A DNA stretch of 6,517 nucleotides. Origin: Collinsella sp. Its GTDB lineage: Bacteria > Actinomycetota > Coriobacteriia > Coriobacteriales > Coriobacteriaceae. The position numbers were made by a program, and so were the translations under genes. The DNA is taken from assembly GCA_022720335.1 (NCBI GenBank), contig JAIHVJ010000106.1, positions 1 to 6,517 on the forward strand. The letters are read 5' to 3'. Under the pieces are notes generated by a model, which was not told the origin of the DNA, searched no databases, and saw only the letters and a program-made list of their open reading frames with translations. This document shows, in pieces, positions 1-6,443 of this stretch. Position 1 is the first letter of the stretch, and every line of letters starts with the position of its first letter.

Positions 1-1859
1 ATGTGGCCGCAGCCGCAGCCGCCGCCGCTCGGGATGCTGCGGCGACCGCCAAGTCCTCAACTGCTGCCGATGCACCCGTCCAGGATGCTACGACTTCCGA
101 GGCCGTTTCTGCCGATGCCGAGCCCGCCGACGTCCGTCCCGGTCGCAGCCGTCGCACTGCTGCTAAGCGCACGTCCAAGGCTAAGGCTGCCAAGAAGGGT
201 GCGTCCGAGGATTCCGCCGAGACGACCGCCGATGCATCGACTGATGCCGTCGAGCCCCAGGACGTCGAACAGCCTGCATCCGAGAAGCCCAAGCGCGGTC
301 GCAAGAAGTCCGTTAAGGTCAAGGCCGCCGAGCAGCAGGCTGATGTCGAAGCGCAGGTTGATTCTGGCGCCGAGGCCAATGACGCCGCTGCGGCCAATGT
401 TGACACCGCCGCAACCGATGGTGCCGCCCCTGCCGAGGGCGAAGACGGCGCTCGCCCCAACCGTCGCCAGCACAAGCGCAACGAGGAGCGCAACGAGCGC
501 AAGGACGAGCGCAACAACGACCGCCGCAACCGCCAGCGCGATCGCAAGCAACGCAACAAGGAGCGTAATGCCGCTCCCACCGAGCCCACGCTTTCGCGCG
601 AGGAGCTCGCTGCCATGAAGGTCGCCGAACTTCGCGAGAAGGCCAAGGAGTTCGGGATCGAGACGACCGGCAAGAAGAAAGCCGAGCTCGTCGAGGAGAT
701 CTACGTCACCGCCGCGAAGGCCGAGGGCTTCCGCGACATCAAGGGCATTCTGCAGATTCGCCCGGACAGCTCCGGCATCATCCACGCCCATGGCTACATG
801 AAGTCCAACGACGACGCCTTCGTGCCCGCTTACCTCATCCGCTCCGCACGCCTGCGCACGGGCGATGTTATCGAGGGCTCGCTGCGCCCCTCGCGCGGCG
901 GCGACAAGCGCGCCGGCCTCGCCAAAATCACGACCGTCAACGGTCTGGACCCCGAGCAGATTCGCAACCGTCCCAAGTTCGGCGACCTCACCCCGGTCTA
1001 TCCCAACGAGCCGCTGCGCATGGAGCACGGCAAGGACTCCATTACCGGTCGCGCCATCGACATCGTGTCACCGATCGGCAAGGGTCAGCGTGGCCTGATC
1101 GTGTCCCCGCCCAAGGCCGGCAAGACCACGATCCTCAAGAAGATCTGCCAGTCTATCTCGATTAACAACCCCGAGGTGCACCTCATCTGCCTGCTCGTCG
1201 ACGAGCGCCCCGAAGAGGTCACCGATATGCAGCGTTCCATCAAGGGTGAGGTTGTAGCGTCGACCTTCGATATGCCTGCCGACAACCACACCCGCGTGGC
1301 AGAGCTCGTCATCGAGCGCGCCAAGCGCATCGTAGAGCTGGGTGGCGACGTCGTGGTGGTGCTCGACTCCATCACGCGCCTCGCCCGCGCCTACAACTTG
1401 GCGGCGCCCGCCTCAGGCCGCATCCTTTCGGGCGGCGTCGATTCGGCGGCACTGTATCCGCCCAAGCGCTTCCTGGGTGCAGCCCGCAATATCGAGAACG
1501 GCGGCTCGCTCACCATCCTGGCCTCTGCCCTCATCGACACCGGTTCCAAGATGGACGAGGTCATTTTCGAGGAGTTCAAGGGCACCGGCAACATGGAGCT
1601 TAAGCTCGACCGCGACCTGGCCGACCGCCGCATCTTCCCGGCTATCGACCCCGTTGCCTCCGGTACGCGTAACGAGGACCTGTTGGTCGACGAGCAGATG
1701 CGTCCGTTTGTCTTTGGCCTGCGTCGCATTCTTGCCGGCATGAACAACACCGAGCGCGCGGCCGCATCGTTTATCAAGGGCCTCAAGGGCACCAACACCA
1801 ACCAGGAGTTTCTGGTGCGTTCGGCCAAAAAGCACAGCGACTACGAGCAGACGTTCTAG
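1..1859 (+). CDS. rho: Transcription termination factor Rho, 5'-truncated by the window edge
   Basis: Hexameric RNA-dependent ATPase/helicase that ends transcription at Rho-dependent sites. The frame begins at base 3 (618 codons visible); the true start is probably upstream, because bases 1-2 show no start context. Residues 1-150 are Ala/Asp/Glu-rich with Lys/Arg patches, and 151-189 are an Arg/Asn/Lys/Glu tract. The N-terminal helical domain is about 197-240 and the cold-shock-like RNA-binding domain about 245-300. In the ATPase core, Walker A is SPPKAGKTT (K371, K374), the catalytic Glu is E401 in VDERPEE, Walker B is D455 in VVVVLDSITR, the Q-loop is about 468-490, the R-loop Lys is K516, and the arginine valve and finger are R543 and R556. 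The core aligns with E. coli Rho as I recall it with a constant offset of 190, so the ATPase looks intact. The primary-site GFGF motif is replaced by S-S-G-I-I (256-260). Long N-terminal extensions are known in actinobacterial Rho. Identity is near certain. Confidence 0.98.
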   Translation, partial: VAAAAAAAARDAAATAKSSTAADAPVQDATTSEAVSADAEPADVRPGRSRRTAAKRTSKAKAAKKGASEDSAETTADASTDAVEPQDVEQPASEKPKRGRKKSVKVKAAEQQADVEAQVDSGAEANDAAAANVDTAATDGAAPAEGEDGARPNRRQHKRNEERNERKDERNNDRRNRQRDRKQRNKERNAAPTEPTLSREELAAMKVAELREKAKEFGIETTGKKKAELVEEIYVTAAKAEGFRDIKGILQIRPDSSGIIHAHGYMKSNDDAFVPAYLIRSARLRTGDVIEGSLRPSRGGDKRAGLAKITTVNGLDPEQIRNRPKFGDLTPVYPNEPLRMEHGKDSITGRAIDIVSPIGKGQRGLIVSPPKAGKTTILKKICQSISINNPEVHLICLLVDERPEEVTDMQRSIKGEVVASTFDMPADNHTRVAELVIERAKRIVELGGDVVVVLDSITRLARAYNLAAPASGRILSGGVDSAALYPPKRFLGAARNIENGGSLTILASALIDTGSKMDEVIFEEFKGTGNMELKLDRDLADRRIFPAIDPVASGTRNEDLLVDEQMRPFVFGLRRILAGMNNTERAAASFIKGLKGTNTNQEFLVRSAKKHSDYEQTF

Positions 1860-1896
1860 GTTGTCATCCACACGCAGCGATAGTCATCAATGTAAT

Positions 1897-1935
1897 AAAG
1901 GGTCGGGGCTTTGAGCCTCGGCCCTTTTCTATATC
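1897..1935 (+). terminator. Intrinsic terminator after rho
   Basis: The left arm AAAGGGTCGGGGCT (1897-1910) pairs with AGCCTCGGCCCTTT (1914-1927) across a TTG loop. This gives a 14-bp stem with two G-U wobbles. The T-run at 1925-1928 and the T/A-rich tail TCTATAT follow directly. It lies 37 bases after the rho stop, so rho ends by a factor-independent mechanism. Confidence 0.88.
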
Positions 1936-2007
1936 GCCACTCGGCGCCAGTTATCGACCATAAGACTGGCAAGCAGCAGGTTTCCCGTTTCAATCCGACA
2001 TCGTCGC

Positions 2008-2036
2008 TTGCAATCGACAGGGTGGTTTCGCATAAT
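2008..2036 (+). promoter_or_regulatory. Sigma-70-type promoter for the membrane protein/VanZ unit
   Basis: The -35 box TTGCAA (2008-2013) is followed by a 17-base spacer and the -10 box CATAAT (2031-2036, five of six consensus bases). Transcription should begin near 2043, leaving a leader of about 130 nt before the ATG at 2173. The rho terminator upstream supports the need for a separate promoter here. The promoter at the right edge of the window has the same type of -35 box and the same 17-base spacing. Confidence 0.72.
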
Positions 2037-2042
2037 AGCTTT

Positions 2043-2172
2043 TAAGCTTCGCGACGGAAAACGCAGATGAAACGAACCATATACCGTTGCTTTGGGGCAT
2101 AGCCCCGCTTCATCTTCTCTCGCGCAGCCAACTGAATGATGCGATTTGGGTGCTGGAAGATGGGGAGAGCTC
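2043..2172 (+). promoter_or_regulatory. Long structured 5' leader, possible attenuator
   Basis: This is the predicted untranslated leader between the promoter and the start codon at 2173. It contains a hairpin GGGGC-ATA-GCCCC (2094-2106) with no T-run, so it is not a terminator. The segment at 2109-2117 can pair in two exclusive ways: TTCATCT (2109-2115) with AGATGAA (2065-2071), or CATCTTC (2111-2117) with GAAGATG (2156-2162). The second pairing abuts the ribosome binding site GGGGAGAG (2162-2169). The complementarities are seen directly; a regulatory role is inference. It matches no riboswitch class that I recognise. Confidence 0.35.
2067..2102 (+). CDS. Possible 11-residue leader peptide
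   Basis: ATG at 2067 opens an 11-codon frame, MKRTIYRCFGA, ending at TAG 2100-2102. A weak GGA (2056-2058) lies 8 bases before the ATG. The stop falls in the loop of the 2094-2106 hairpin, and the start codon lies inside the 7-base segment able to pair with 2109-2115. Three of the eleven residues are basic and there is one Cys. Frames this short arise often by chance, so translation is unproven. It is listed because its position relative to the hairpins resembles leader-peptide attenuators. Confidence 0.2.
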   Translation: MKRTIYRCFGA

Positions 2173-3573
2173 ATGGCTTCTTCTGATGCAACACAACGAG
2201 CAGTCCTTGCCGGACTTTCGTGCGGGATCGGCCTTGCCGCTCCCGTGGTTATGTATGCCGCGACGCTGCCGTTTTCGTCGGTGAACGAGACGGTCGTGGC
2301 GGGTGCGGTTCCCTTCGCCGTGGGCGCGGTGGCGGGCGTGGGCATCTATGCCGCCTCGCTGGGTATCTCCGAGTATCGTGCGCAGCGTGAAGAGCGTCTG
2401 TTCCAGCCCGATGCCATGGGCGGTGCCGCCAATCTCAATCAGCATCAAAGCGAGTTCAAGACCGCCTCGATTCCAGCTCAGCAGCAGGATGCGACTCCTT
2501 ACGCTGCGACTTCTGCTTCTCAGACTCAGTCGGAGCAGTCTACCTCGGCATTCCTTTCCGGCCTGACTGGTGCGTTCCAGCGCCGTCATGTCGATGATGG
2601 TGTCCCTACCATCGCTCGAGCCGCAGATGCTATGGACGAGGCCGAGGCTTGGTCCATGATCGACAGTATGCTCGACGACGATTCGCCGGTTAGCTGCGAC
2701 CCTGCACGCTCGCGCGACGTCTATCAAGTCGCCATCGACGAGCTCACCAACGGCGGGCAGACCGGCTCCTTCAATCGCGATAACATCGCCGCCGCGGCAC
2801 GCGCCGTGTCGGGCTCCCAGGTCGCCCCTGCGGGCAGCACAGCGGCTTTCGTGGCACTCGTTGCCAACGCGGCAGTCAATAACGCCTACGGCGCTACCTC
2901 GGCGGACGCGAACGCTTCTGCCGATAATTCGTACGTTGATGAAGCCATGACCGCGGACGAGGAGGCCGTTGCCGCCCGCCGTGCCGCCGAAAGCTCGCTT
3001 TGGGGCGCTCCTGCCCAGCAGCAGGCGGCTGAGGCTGCGCCGTACAACGCAAACCTCGCCAGCATGCCTATCATCTCCGGTGCCGCGGACATCGATCTCG
3101 ATGACCTCGATGAGCCTGCAGCCATCACCGCATCGATTGATGCCCAAGATCGCATTGACACCGGCGACCTTCCGGACGCCTCGCTCGAGGTTGATGTCCC
3201 CATGGCCGATTACTCGGGCCACGAGGACATGTGGGCCGCCGCCACCGCGATTCTGGACGAGATCGACGAGCCCGCTCCTGCTGCAGCCCCCGCTCCCGTC
3301 GCTGCCCCTCAGCCTGCCGCCCCCGCGTATGTCGGCCGTCACAGTGCTGTGTTCCCCGAGGATACTGCCCGTATCTCGCGCGAGAGCATCGAGCGAGCCG
3401 AGGCTATTGCCGCCGGCATTATGGAAAATCGTCGTCACGAGCGCGTCAATCAGATCCTCGAGGAAGAGATCGAGCGCCTGCAGTCCTCTACCGCCAAGCG
3501 TACGGGCCGTGCCTATCTGAGCGTTATCGAGGGCGGTACCGCCAGCTTCGCGCCGCTCCGCGCGGAGGCATAA
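2173..3573 (+). CDS. Unrecognised membrane-anchored acidic protein, two N-terminal membrane helices
   Basis: A 466-residue protein that I cannot assign to a family. The ATG at 2173 is chosen because GGGGAGAG (2162-2169) sits just upstream; an in-frame TTG at 2146 lacks such a site. Predicted membrane helices lie at about residues 10-32 and 41-65, joined by a short loop. The Arg/Glu-rich segment after helix two (67-75) predicts that both termini are cytoplasmic. The remaining roughly 390 residues are Ala-, Asp-, Glu- and Gln-rich and probably largely disordered. A Trp-x6-Leu-Asp-(Asp/Glu) motif occurs twice (W160, W354), and an acidic DEPA motif occurs at 313-316 and 365-368. A Pro/Ala linker spans 367-385, and a charged helix, possibly a coiled coil, spans about 397-441. 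It is co-directional with the VanZ-like gene 7 bases downstream and probably shares its transcript. There is no signal-peptide cleavage motif, enzyme motif or cysteine cluster. A cell-envelope scaffold role is only a guess. Very likely a real gene; function unknown. Confidence 0.85.
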   Translation: MASSDATQRAVLAGLSCGIGLAAPVVMYAATLPFSSVNETVVAGAVPFAVGAVAGVGIYAASLGISEYRAQREERLFQPDAMGGAANLNQHQSEFKTASIPAQQQDATPYAATSASQTQSEQSTSAFLSGLTGAFQRRHVDDGVPTIARAADAMDEAEAWSMIDSMLDDDSPVSCDPARSRDVYQVAIDELTNGGQTGSFNRDNIAAAARAVSGSQVAPAGSTAAFVALVANAAVNNAYGATSADANASADNSYVDEAMTADEEAVAARRAAESSLWGAPAQQQAAEAAPYNANLASMPIISGAADIDLDDLDEPAAITASIDAQDRIDTGDLPDASLEVDVPMADYSGHEDMWAAATAILDEIDEPAPAAAPAPVAAPQPAAPAYVGRHSAVFPEDTARISRESIERAEAIAAGIMENRRHERVNQILEEEIERLQSSTAKRTGRAYLSVIEGGTASFAPLRAEA

Positions 3574-3580
3574 CTTCTGC

Positions 3581-4030
3581 ATGGTTAAGATCAATCGAAA
3601 ATGGGCGGTCGTGACCTGCCTGATGGCGCTCTTGATCTGGGGCAATTCGCTGGTTCCCGGCTCGGGGTCGGGCTCGCTGAGCCTGACGGTCATGGAAGCT
3701 ATCCGCGGTTTCCTGCACGGCGTGGGACTTCCATATGAATGGGTGACCAACTTTGTTGTTCGCAAGTGCGCGCATTTTACCGAGTATATGGTGCTCGGCA
3801 TCCTGGCAACGCACGCCTTTGATCTTGAGGGCCGGCGCACCTTTGACGTGCTGCTGCCCACGGCGGTGTTCCTGCTGCTGATTCCCTCGATCGACGAGAC
3901 GATTCAGCTCTTTGTGCCGGGACGCGCCGGCATGATCACCGATGTGATGATCGACTGCTGTGGAGCGGCAACGGGCGTTGTGCTCAGATATCTACTACGA
4001 TCGCTCATATGTGCCAAAAAGGCCGCCTAG
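3581..4030 (+). CDS. VanZ-family small membrane protein
   Basis: A 149-residue integral membrane protein. Hydrophobic segments lie at about 8-25, 63-80, 88-104 and 117-143, the usual small VanZ-like layout. Family-type polar residues are present: NSLVPG near the end of helix one, R61-K62-x2-H65-F-x-E67-Y68 in helix two, D105-E106-x2-Q-x-F-x-P-x-R115 before the last helix, and D121 and D125 within it. The family is named for VanZ of enterococcal glycopeptide-resistance clusters, which gives low-level teicoplanin resistance. Most chromosomal members, including this one with no van genes nearby, have no established role, so resistance should not be inferred. The start ATG lies 7 bases after the upstream stop. 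GGAGG (3564-3568), inside the end of the upstream gene, is 12 bases away, which is somewhat long and suggests translational coupling. The last codons form part of the terminator stem. Confidence 0.9.
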   Translation: MVKINRKWAVVTCLMALLIWGNSLVPGSGSGSLSLTVMEAIRGFLHGVGLPYEWVTNFVVRKCAHFTEYMVLGILATHAFDLEGRRTFDVLLPTAVFLLLIPSIDETIQLFVPGRAGMITDVMIDCCGAATGVVLRYLLRSLICAKKAA

Positions 4031-4060
4031 GACGTATGTTTGGTCCTAGGCGGCCTTTTT
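4016..4060. terminator. Bidirectional intrinsic terminator overlapping the VanZ stop codon
   Basis: AAAAAGGCCGCCTAGGAC (4016-4033) and its exact reverse complement (4043-4060) form a perfect 18-bp stem with a 9-base loop. The + strand ends in six T residues (4056-4061). On the - strand the complement of 4016-4020 also gives five T residues, so it can end the VanZ unit from the left and the sugar-kinase transcript from the right. The stop codon TAG (4028-4030) and the preceding AAA-AAG-GCC-GCC codons are part of the left arm. Confidence 0.93.
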
Positions 4061-4143
4061 TATTTGAGGACTTATATGAGGCGTGGTGGCGTCGTTCCGT
4101 AGGTCGGATTTGCCGGGCGCGCCACGCCCTGTGGGTGCGTCTG

Positions 4144-5034
4144 CTACTGAAGCGCCTGTGCGCCCAGGGCCAGGCAGCCCATAATGCCCTGCTTGCCCTC
4201 GAGGCTGTTGTTGACGATGTAGTTATCGATGTCGTTGACCTCGGGCGTGACGATATAGCCGTTGAGCATCTCGGCACACTTTTTGCGTGCGAGCGGCACG
4301 ATGGGGGTGTGGTCGGCCACACCGCCGCCGATGATGATCTTTTGCGGCGCGTAGCACAGCGTGTAGGTCATGAGTGCCTGTGCCAGATAGCCGGCGAGCA
4401 GGTCCATGGCCTCCGGGTCATCGGCCATGTCTCCGGCGCTCTTGCCATCCCAGCGCTTTTTGACGCCGGGACCTGCGATGAGGCCCTCGAGGCAGTTGTC
4501 GTGGAAGGGGCAGGCGCTATGCTCGCCGATGGTGTCGCGCGGGTCGCGCGTGACCAGGATGTGGCCGGCCTCGGGATGCATCATGCCGTGCACGAGCTTA
4601 CCGCCCGAGAGCACGCCGGCGCCCACGCCGGTACCGATGGTCAGATACACCACGTCAGTGAGGCCCTGGGCGCAACCAAAGGTGACCTCGCCCAGGCAGG
4701 CGACGTTGACGTCGGTGTCGTAGCCGCAGGGAATATTGAGCTCGTTTTGGATGGTGCCCAGCAGGTCAAAGTAACGCCATCCCGTTTTGGGCGTCTCCAG
4801 GATCTTGCCGTATTGGGGCGAGGCGGGGTTGACTGCGGTGGGGCCAAAGGCGCCGATGCCCAGCGCGGCGATGCCCTTGTCGGCAAACCATGCGTTGACG
4901 GCCTCAACGGTCTCCTGCGGGGTCGTGGTCGCAATCTGCTCGCGTTCCAGGACCGTGCCGTCTGCATAGCCCGTGGCGCAGACCATCTTGGTGCCGCCGG
5001 CCTCGAGCGCTCCGATAAGCTGCTGCTCTGCCAT
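4144..5034 (-). CDS. ROK-family sugar kinase, zinc-binding fructokinase type
   Basis: A 296-residue cytoplasmic kinase that should phosphorylate a hexose with ATP, most likely fructose to fructose-6-phosphate. The first phosphate loop is EAGGTK (11-16), matching the EAGGTK start of B. subtilis YdhR/GmuE-type fructokinases. The expected catalytic Asp is D107 in DTDVN, the second phosphate motif is IGTGVGAG (133-140), and the adenosine-site glycines are GGG (236-238). The predicted zinc ligands are H158 in EAGH and C175, H178 and C181 in CPFHDNC. This CxxHxxC form differs from the CxCGxxGCxE of typical ROK glucokinases and repressors, and supports the fructokinase subgroup. No N-terminal helix-turn-helix is present, so this is not a ROK repressor. 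AGAGAGG lies 6 bases upstream of the ATG. Glucose or mannose as substrate cannot be excluded. An operator-like site overlaps its likely promoter. Confidence 0.92.
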   Translation of the reverse strand: MAEQQLIGALEAGGTKMVCATGYADGTVLEREQIATTTPQETVEAVNAWFADKGIAALGIGAFGPTAVNPASPQYGKILETPKTGWRYFDLLGTIQNELNIPCGYDTDVNVACLGEVTFGCAQGLTDVVYLTIGTGVGAGVLSGGKLVHGMMHPEAGHILVTRDPRDTIGEHSACPFHDNCLEGLIAGPGVKKRWDGKSAGDMADDPEAMDLLAGYLAQALMTYTLCYAPQKIIIGGGVADHTPIVPLARKKCAEMLNGYIVTPEVNDIDNYIVNNSLEGKQGIMGCLALGAQALQ

Positions 5035-5074
5035 AGTATTCCTCTCTCTCTGGGACGAGTTGCTCCGTGACTAG

Positions 5075-5102
5075 AGTATAGAGCTCTAAACCATTTAAGA
5101 AA
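5075..5102 (-). promoter_or_regulatory. Probable promoter of the sugar kinase
   Basis: On the - strand, TATACT (5080 down to 5075) matches five of six -10 consensus bases. With a 16-base spacer the -35 position is TTTCTT (5102 down to 5097), which is poor. A weak -35 fits a promoter that needs an activator or is controlled by the overlapping operator. The start ATG is about 40 bases downstream. No better pair is visible in the 143-base gap. Confidence 0.45.
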
Positions 5103-5111
5103 GCGCTATAA
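5098..5111. promoter_or_regulatory. LacI/CcpA-type operator candidate at the sugar-kinase promoter
   Basis: AGAAAGCGCTATAA (5098-5111) agrees at 11 of 14 positions with the palindromic catabolite-responsive element TGAAAGCGCTTTCA. The central AGCGCT, typical of LacI-family operators, is intact. It overlaps the -35 position of the kinase promoter, where a bound repressor would block RNA polymerase. The match is seen directly; the regulator is unknown and no LacI-family gene lies in the window. Confidence 0.4.
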
Positions 5112-5146
5112 AAAGATGCCCTGCAACGCGGCGGGCGGTGCGGGGC
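5108..5146 (-). terminator. Probable intrinsic terminator after the aminotransferase
   Basis: On the - strand, GCCCCGCA (5146 to 5139) pairs with TGCAGGGC (5125 to 5118) with one C-A mismatch around a 13-base GC-rich loop. ATCTTTTTAT follows, with its T-run at 5114-5110. The stem begins about 30 bases after the aminotransferase stop. The mismatch and the loop size make it a moderate candidate. It would separate the aminotransferase transcript from the kinase promoter. Confidence 0.5.
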
Positions 5147-5177
5147 TTCTTTGGTTGCTTTATTTGCCGGGCCGTCC

Positions 5178-6359
5178 TTACCCGCGCGGCTTGATTTTAT
5201 CACGCAGGGACTTGAGGTTTTCGAGCGCGGCGTTGAGCGTTTCGTCTCGCTTGGCAAAGTGGAAGCGAATCAGATGGTTGACGGGCTCACGGAAGAAGCT
5301 TGAGCCCGGCACGGCGCCCACGCCAACCTTGGAGGCGAGATCCTCGCAGAAGTCGAGGTCGCTGTCGTAGCCAAACTCCGAGATGTCCATCATGACGTAG
5401 TAGGCGCCCTGCGGTACGTTGTGCTCAAGACCGATGCTATCGAGCCCTTGGCAGAACAGGTCGCGCTTGGCGGTATAGAGGTCGAGCACCTCATCGTAAT
5501 AGCTGTCGTCGAAGTTGAGGGCGGTAACGACGGCCTCCTGCAAGGGAGCGGCGGCACCCACGGTGAGGAAGTCGTGGACCTTCTTGATGCGCTCGGTAAT
5601 CTCGGCCGGGGCAATGGTGTAGCCCAGACGCCAACCGGTGATGGAGTAGGTCTTGGACAGCGAGCTGCAGCTGATGGTGCGCTCGAACATGCCAGGCAGC
5701 GTGGCCATGTAGACGTGCTCATGGGGTGCGTAGACGATGTGCTCGTAGACTTCGTCGGTGATGCAGTACGCGTCGTACTTTTTGCACAGGTCGGCGATAA
5801 AAGTGAGCTCCTCGCGCGTAAAGACCTTGCCGCAGGGGTTGGACGGGTTGCACAGGACGATCGCCTTGGGATCGTTGTCGCGGAAGGCCGCCTCCAGGAC
5901 CTCACGGTCAAAGTCAAAGGTGGGCGGGTTGAGCGGCACATAGATGGGCTCGGCCCCCGAGAGAATGGTGTCAGCGCCGTAGTTCTCGTAGAACGGCGAG
6001 AAAATGACGACTTTGTCGCCGGGGTTCGTGACCGTCATCATGGCGGCCATCATGGCCTCGGTGGAGCCGCAGGTGACTACAATATTCTCGTTGGGGTTGA
6101 TCGGCATGCCCATAAAGTGCTCCTGCTTGGCGGCAAGCGCCTCGCGCATGGCCTGAGAGCCCCAGGTGATGGAGTACTGGTGGTAGAGCGGCTTGGGATC
6201 GGTGGCGATGGTGCTGAGGCTATCGAGCAGCTGCGCCGGGGGATCGAAGTCGGGGAAGCCCTGTGACAGGTTGACGGCGCCATACTTGTTGGAGATGCGC
6301 GTCATGCGACGGATGACGGAATCGGTAAACGTTGCCGTGCGGTTGGAGAGTTCTTTCAT
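5178..6359 (-). CDS. Class I/II PLP-dependent aminotransferase
   Basis: A 393-residue fold-type I aminotransferase that moves an amino group between an amino acid and a 2-oxoacid via pyridoxal phosphate. The PLP lysine is K236 in SSLSKTYSITGWRLGY. D202 and Y205 in TDEVYEH contact the cofactor ring, N174 in NPSNPCGK its hydroxyl, and R244 its phosphate; R365 in LIRFHFA should bind the substrate carboxylate. The N-terminal VNLSQGFPDFDPP resembles kynurenine/glutamine transaminase and YbdL-type methionine aminotransferases, so aromatic amino acids, methionine, glutamine or aspartate are all possible donors. Length is normal. The ATG at 6359 is preferred because AAAGGA (6370 to 6365) lies 5 bases upstream. 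The in-frame ATG at 6377 would add six residues but has no ribosome binding site. No neighbouring gene fixes the pathway. Its leader contains a long inverted repeat. Confidence 0.93.
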   Translation of the reverse strand: MKELSNRTATFTDSVIRRMTRISNKYGAVNLSQGFPDFDPPAQLLDSLSTIATDPKPLYHQYSITWGSQAMREALAAKQEHFMGMPINPNENIVVTCGSTEAMMAAMMTVTNPGDKVVIFSPFYENYGADTILSGAEPIYVPLNPPTFDFDREVLEAAFRDNDPKAIVLCNPSNPCGKVFTREELTFIADLCKKYDAYCITDEVYEHIVYAPHEHVYMATLPGMFERTISCSSLSKTYSITGWRLGYTIAPAEITERIKKVHDFLTVGAAAPLQEAVVTALNFDDSYYDEVLDLYTAKRDLFCQGLDSIGLEHNVPQGAYYVMMDISEFGYDSDLDFCEDLASKVGVGAVPGSSFFREPVNHLIRFHFAKRDETLNAALENLKSLRDKIKPRG

Positions 6360-6367
6360 GCCGGTCC

Positions 6368-6427
6368 TTTCGAGCATTTGCAGTGGGGCAAGTTTACTCC
6401 TATGAAACCGGTGGGAAATGCTCGAAA
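6368..6427. repeat. 12-bp inverted repeat in the aminotransferase leader
   Basis: TTTCGAGCATTT (6368-6379) and its exact reverse complement AAATGCTCGAAA (6416-6427) are separated by 36 bases. In the aminotransferase mRNA the 3' arm covers the AAA of the AAAGGA ribosome binding site, so a hairpin could limit translation. A further CTCGAAA occurs at 6432-6438, 11 bases after the one at 6421-6427, so protein binding to DNA is an alternative explanation. The repeat is seen directly; the role is inferred. Confidence 0.5.
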
Positions 6428-6443
6428 TGGTCTCGAAAAACTC

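Noticed and set aside
57..1028. A 323-codon - strand frame opposite the N-terminal part of rho
   Set aside because: It mirrors the Ala/Arg-rich rho codons and has no independent start signal or recognisable domain.
2094..2106. GGGGC-ATA-GCCCC hairpin as a transcription terminator
   Set aside because: The stem is only 5 bp and no T-run follows, so it would not act as an intrinsic terminator alone.
2110..3861. A 583-codon open frame on the - strand opposite the membrane-protein gene
   Set aside because: The + strand frame has a good ribosome binding site, membrane helices and a matching neighbour. The antisense frame reads as low-complexity Arg/Gly/Ser text without motifs, as expected opposite a GC-rich gene.
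3581..4030. Glycopeptide resistance determinant
   Set aside because: VanZ-family proteins are widespread and no vanA/B/D-type ligase, VanH, VanX or VanRS genes are present, so a resistance call is not supported.
4082..4130. GGCGTGG / CCACGCC inverted repeat between the convergent genes
   Set aside because: It is 7 bp with a wide spacer in GC-rich DNA and no T-run, so it is within chance expectation.
4009..5070. A 353-codon + strand frame across the kinase gene
   Set aside because: The opposite strand encodes a clear ROK kinase with all motifs. This frame also starts inside the terminator region of the VanZ-like gene.
5421..6266. A 281-codon + strand frame across the aminotransferase
   Set aside because: It is a shadow of the aminotransferase; the translated text is Val/Gly/Asp-rich and featureless.
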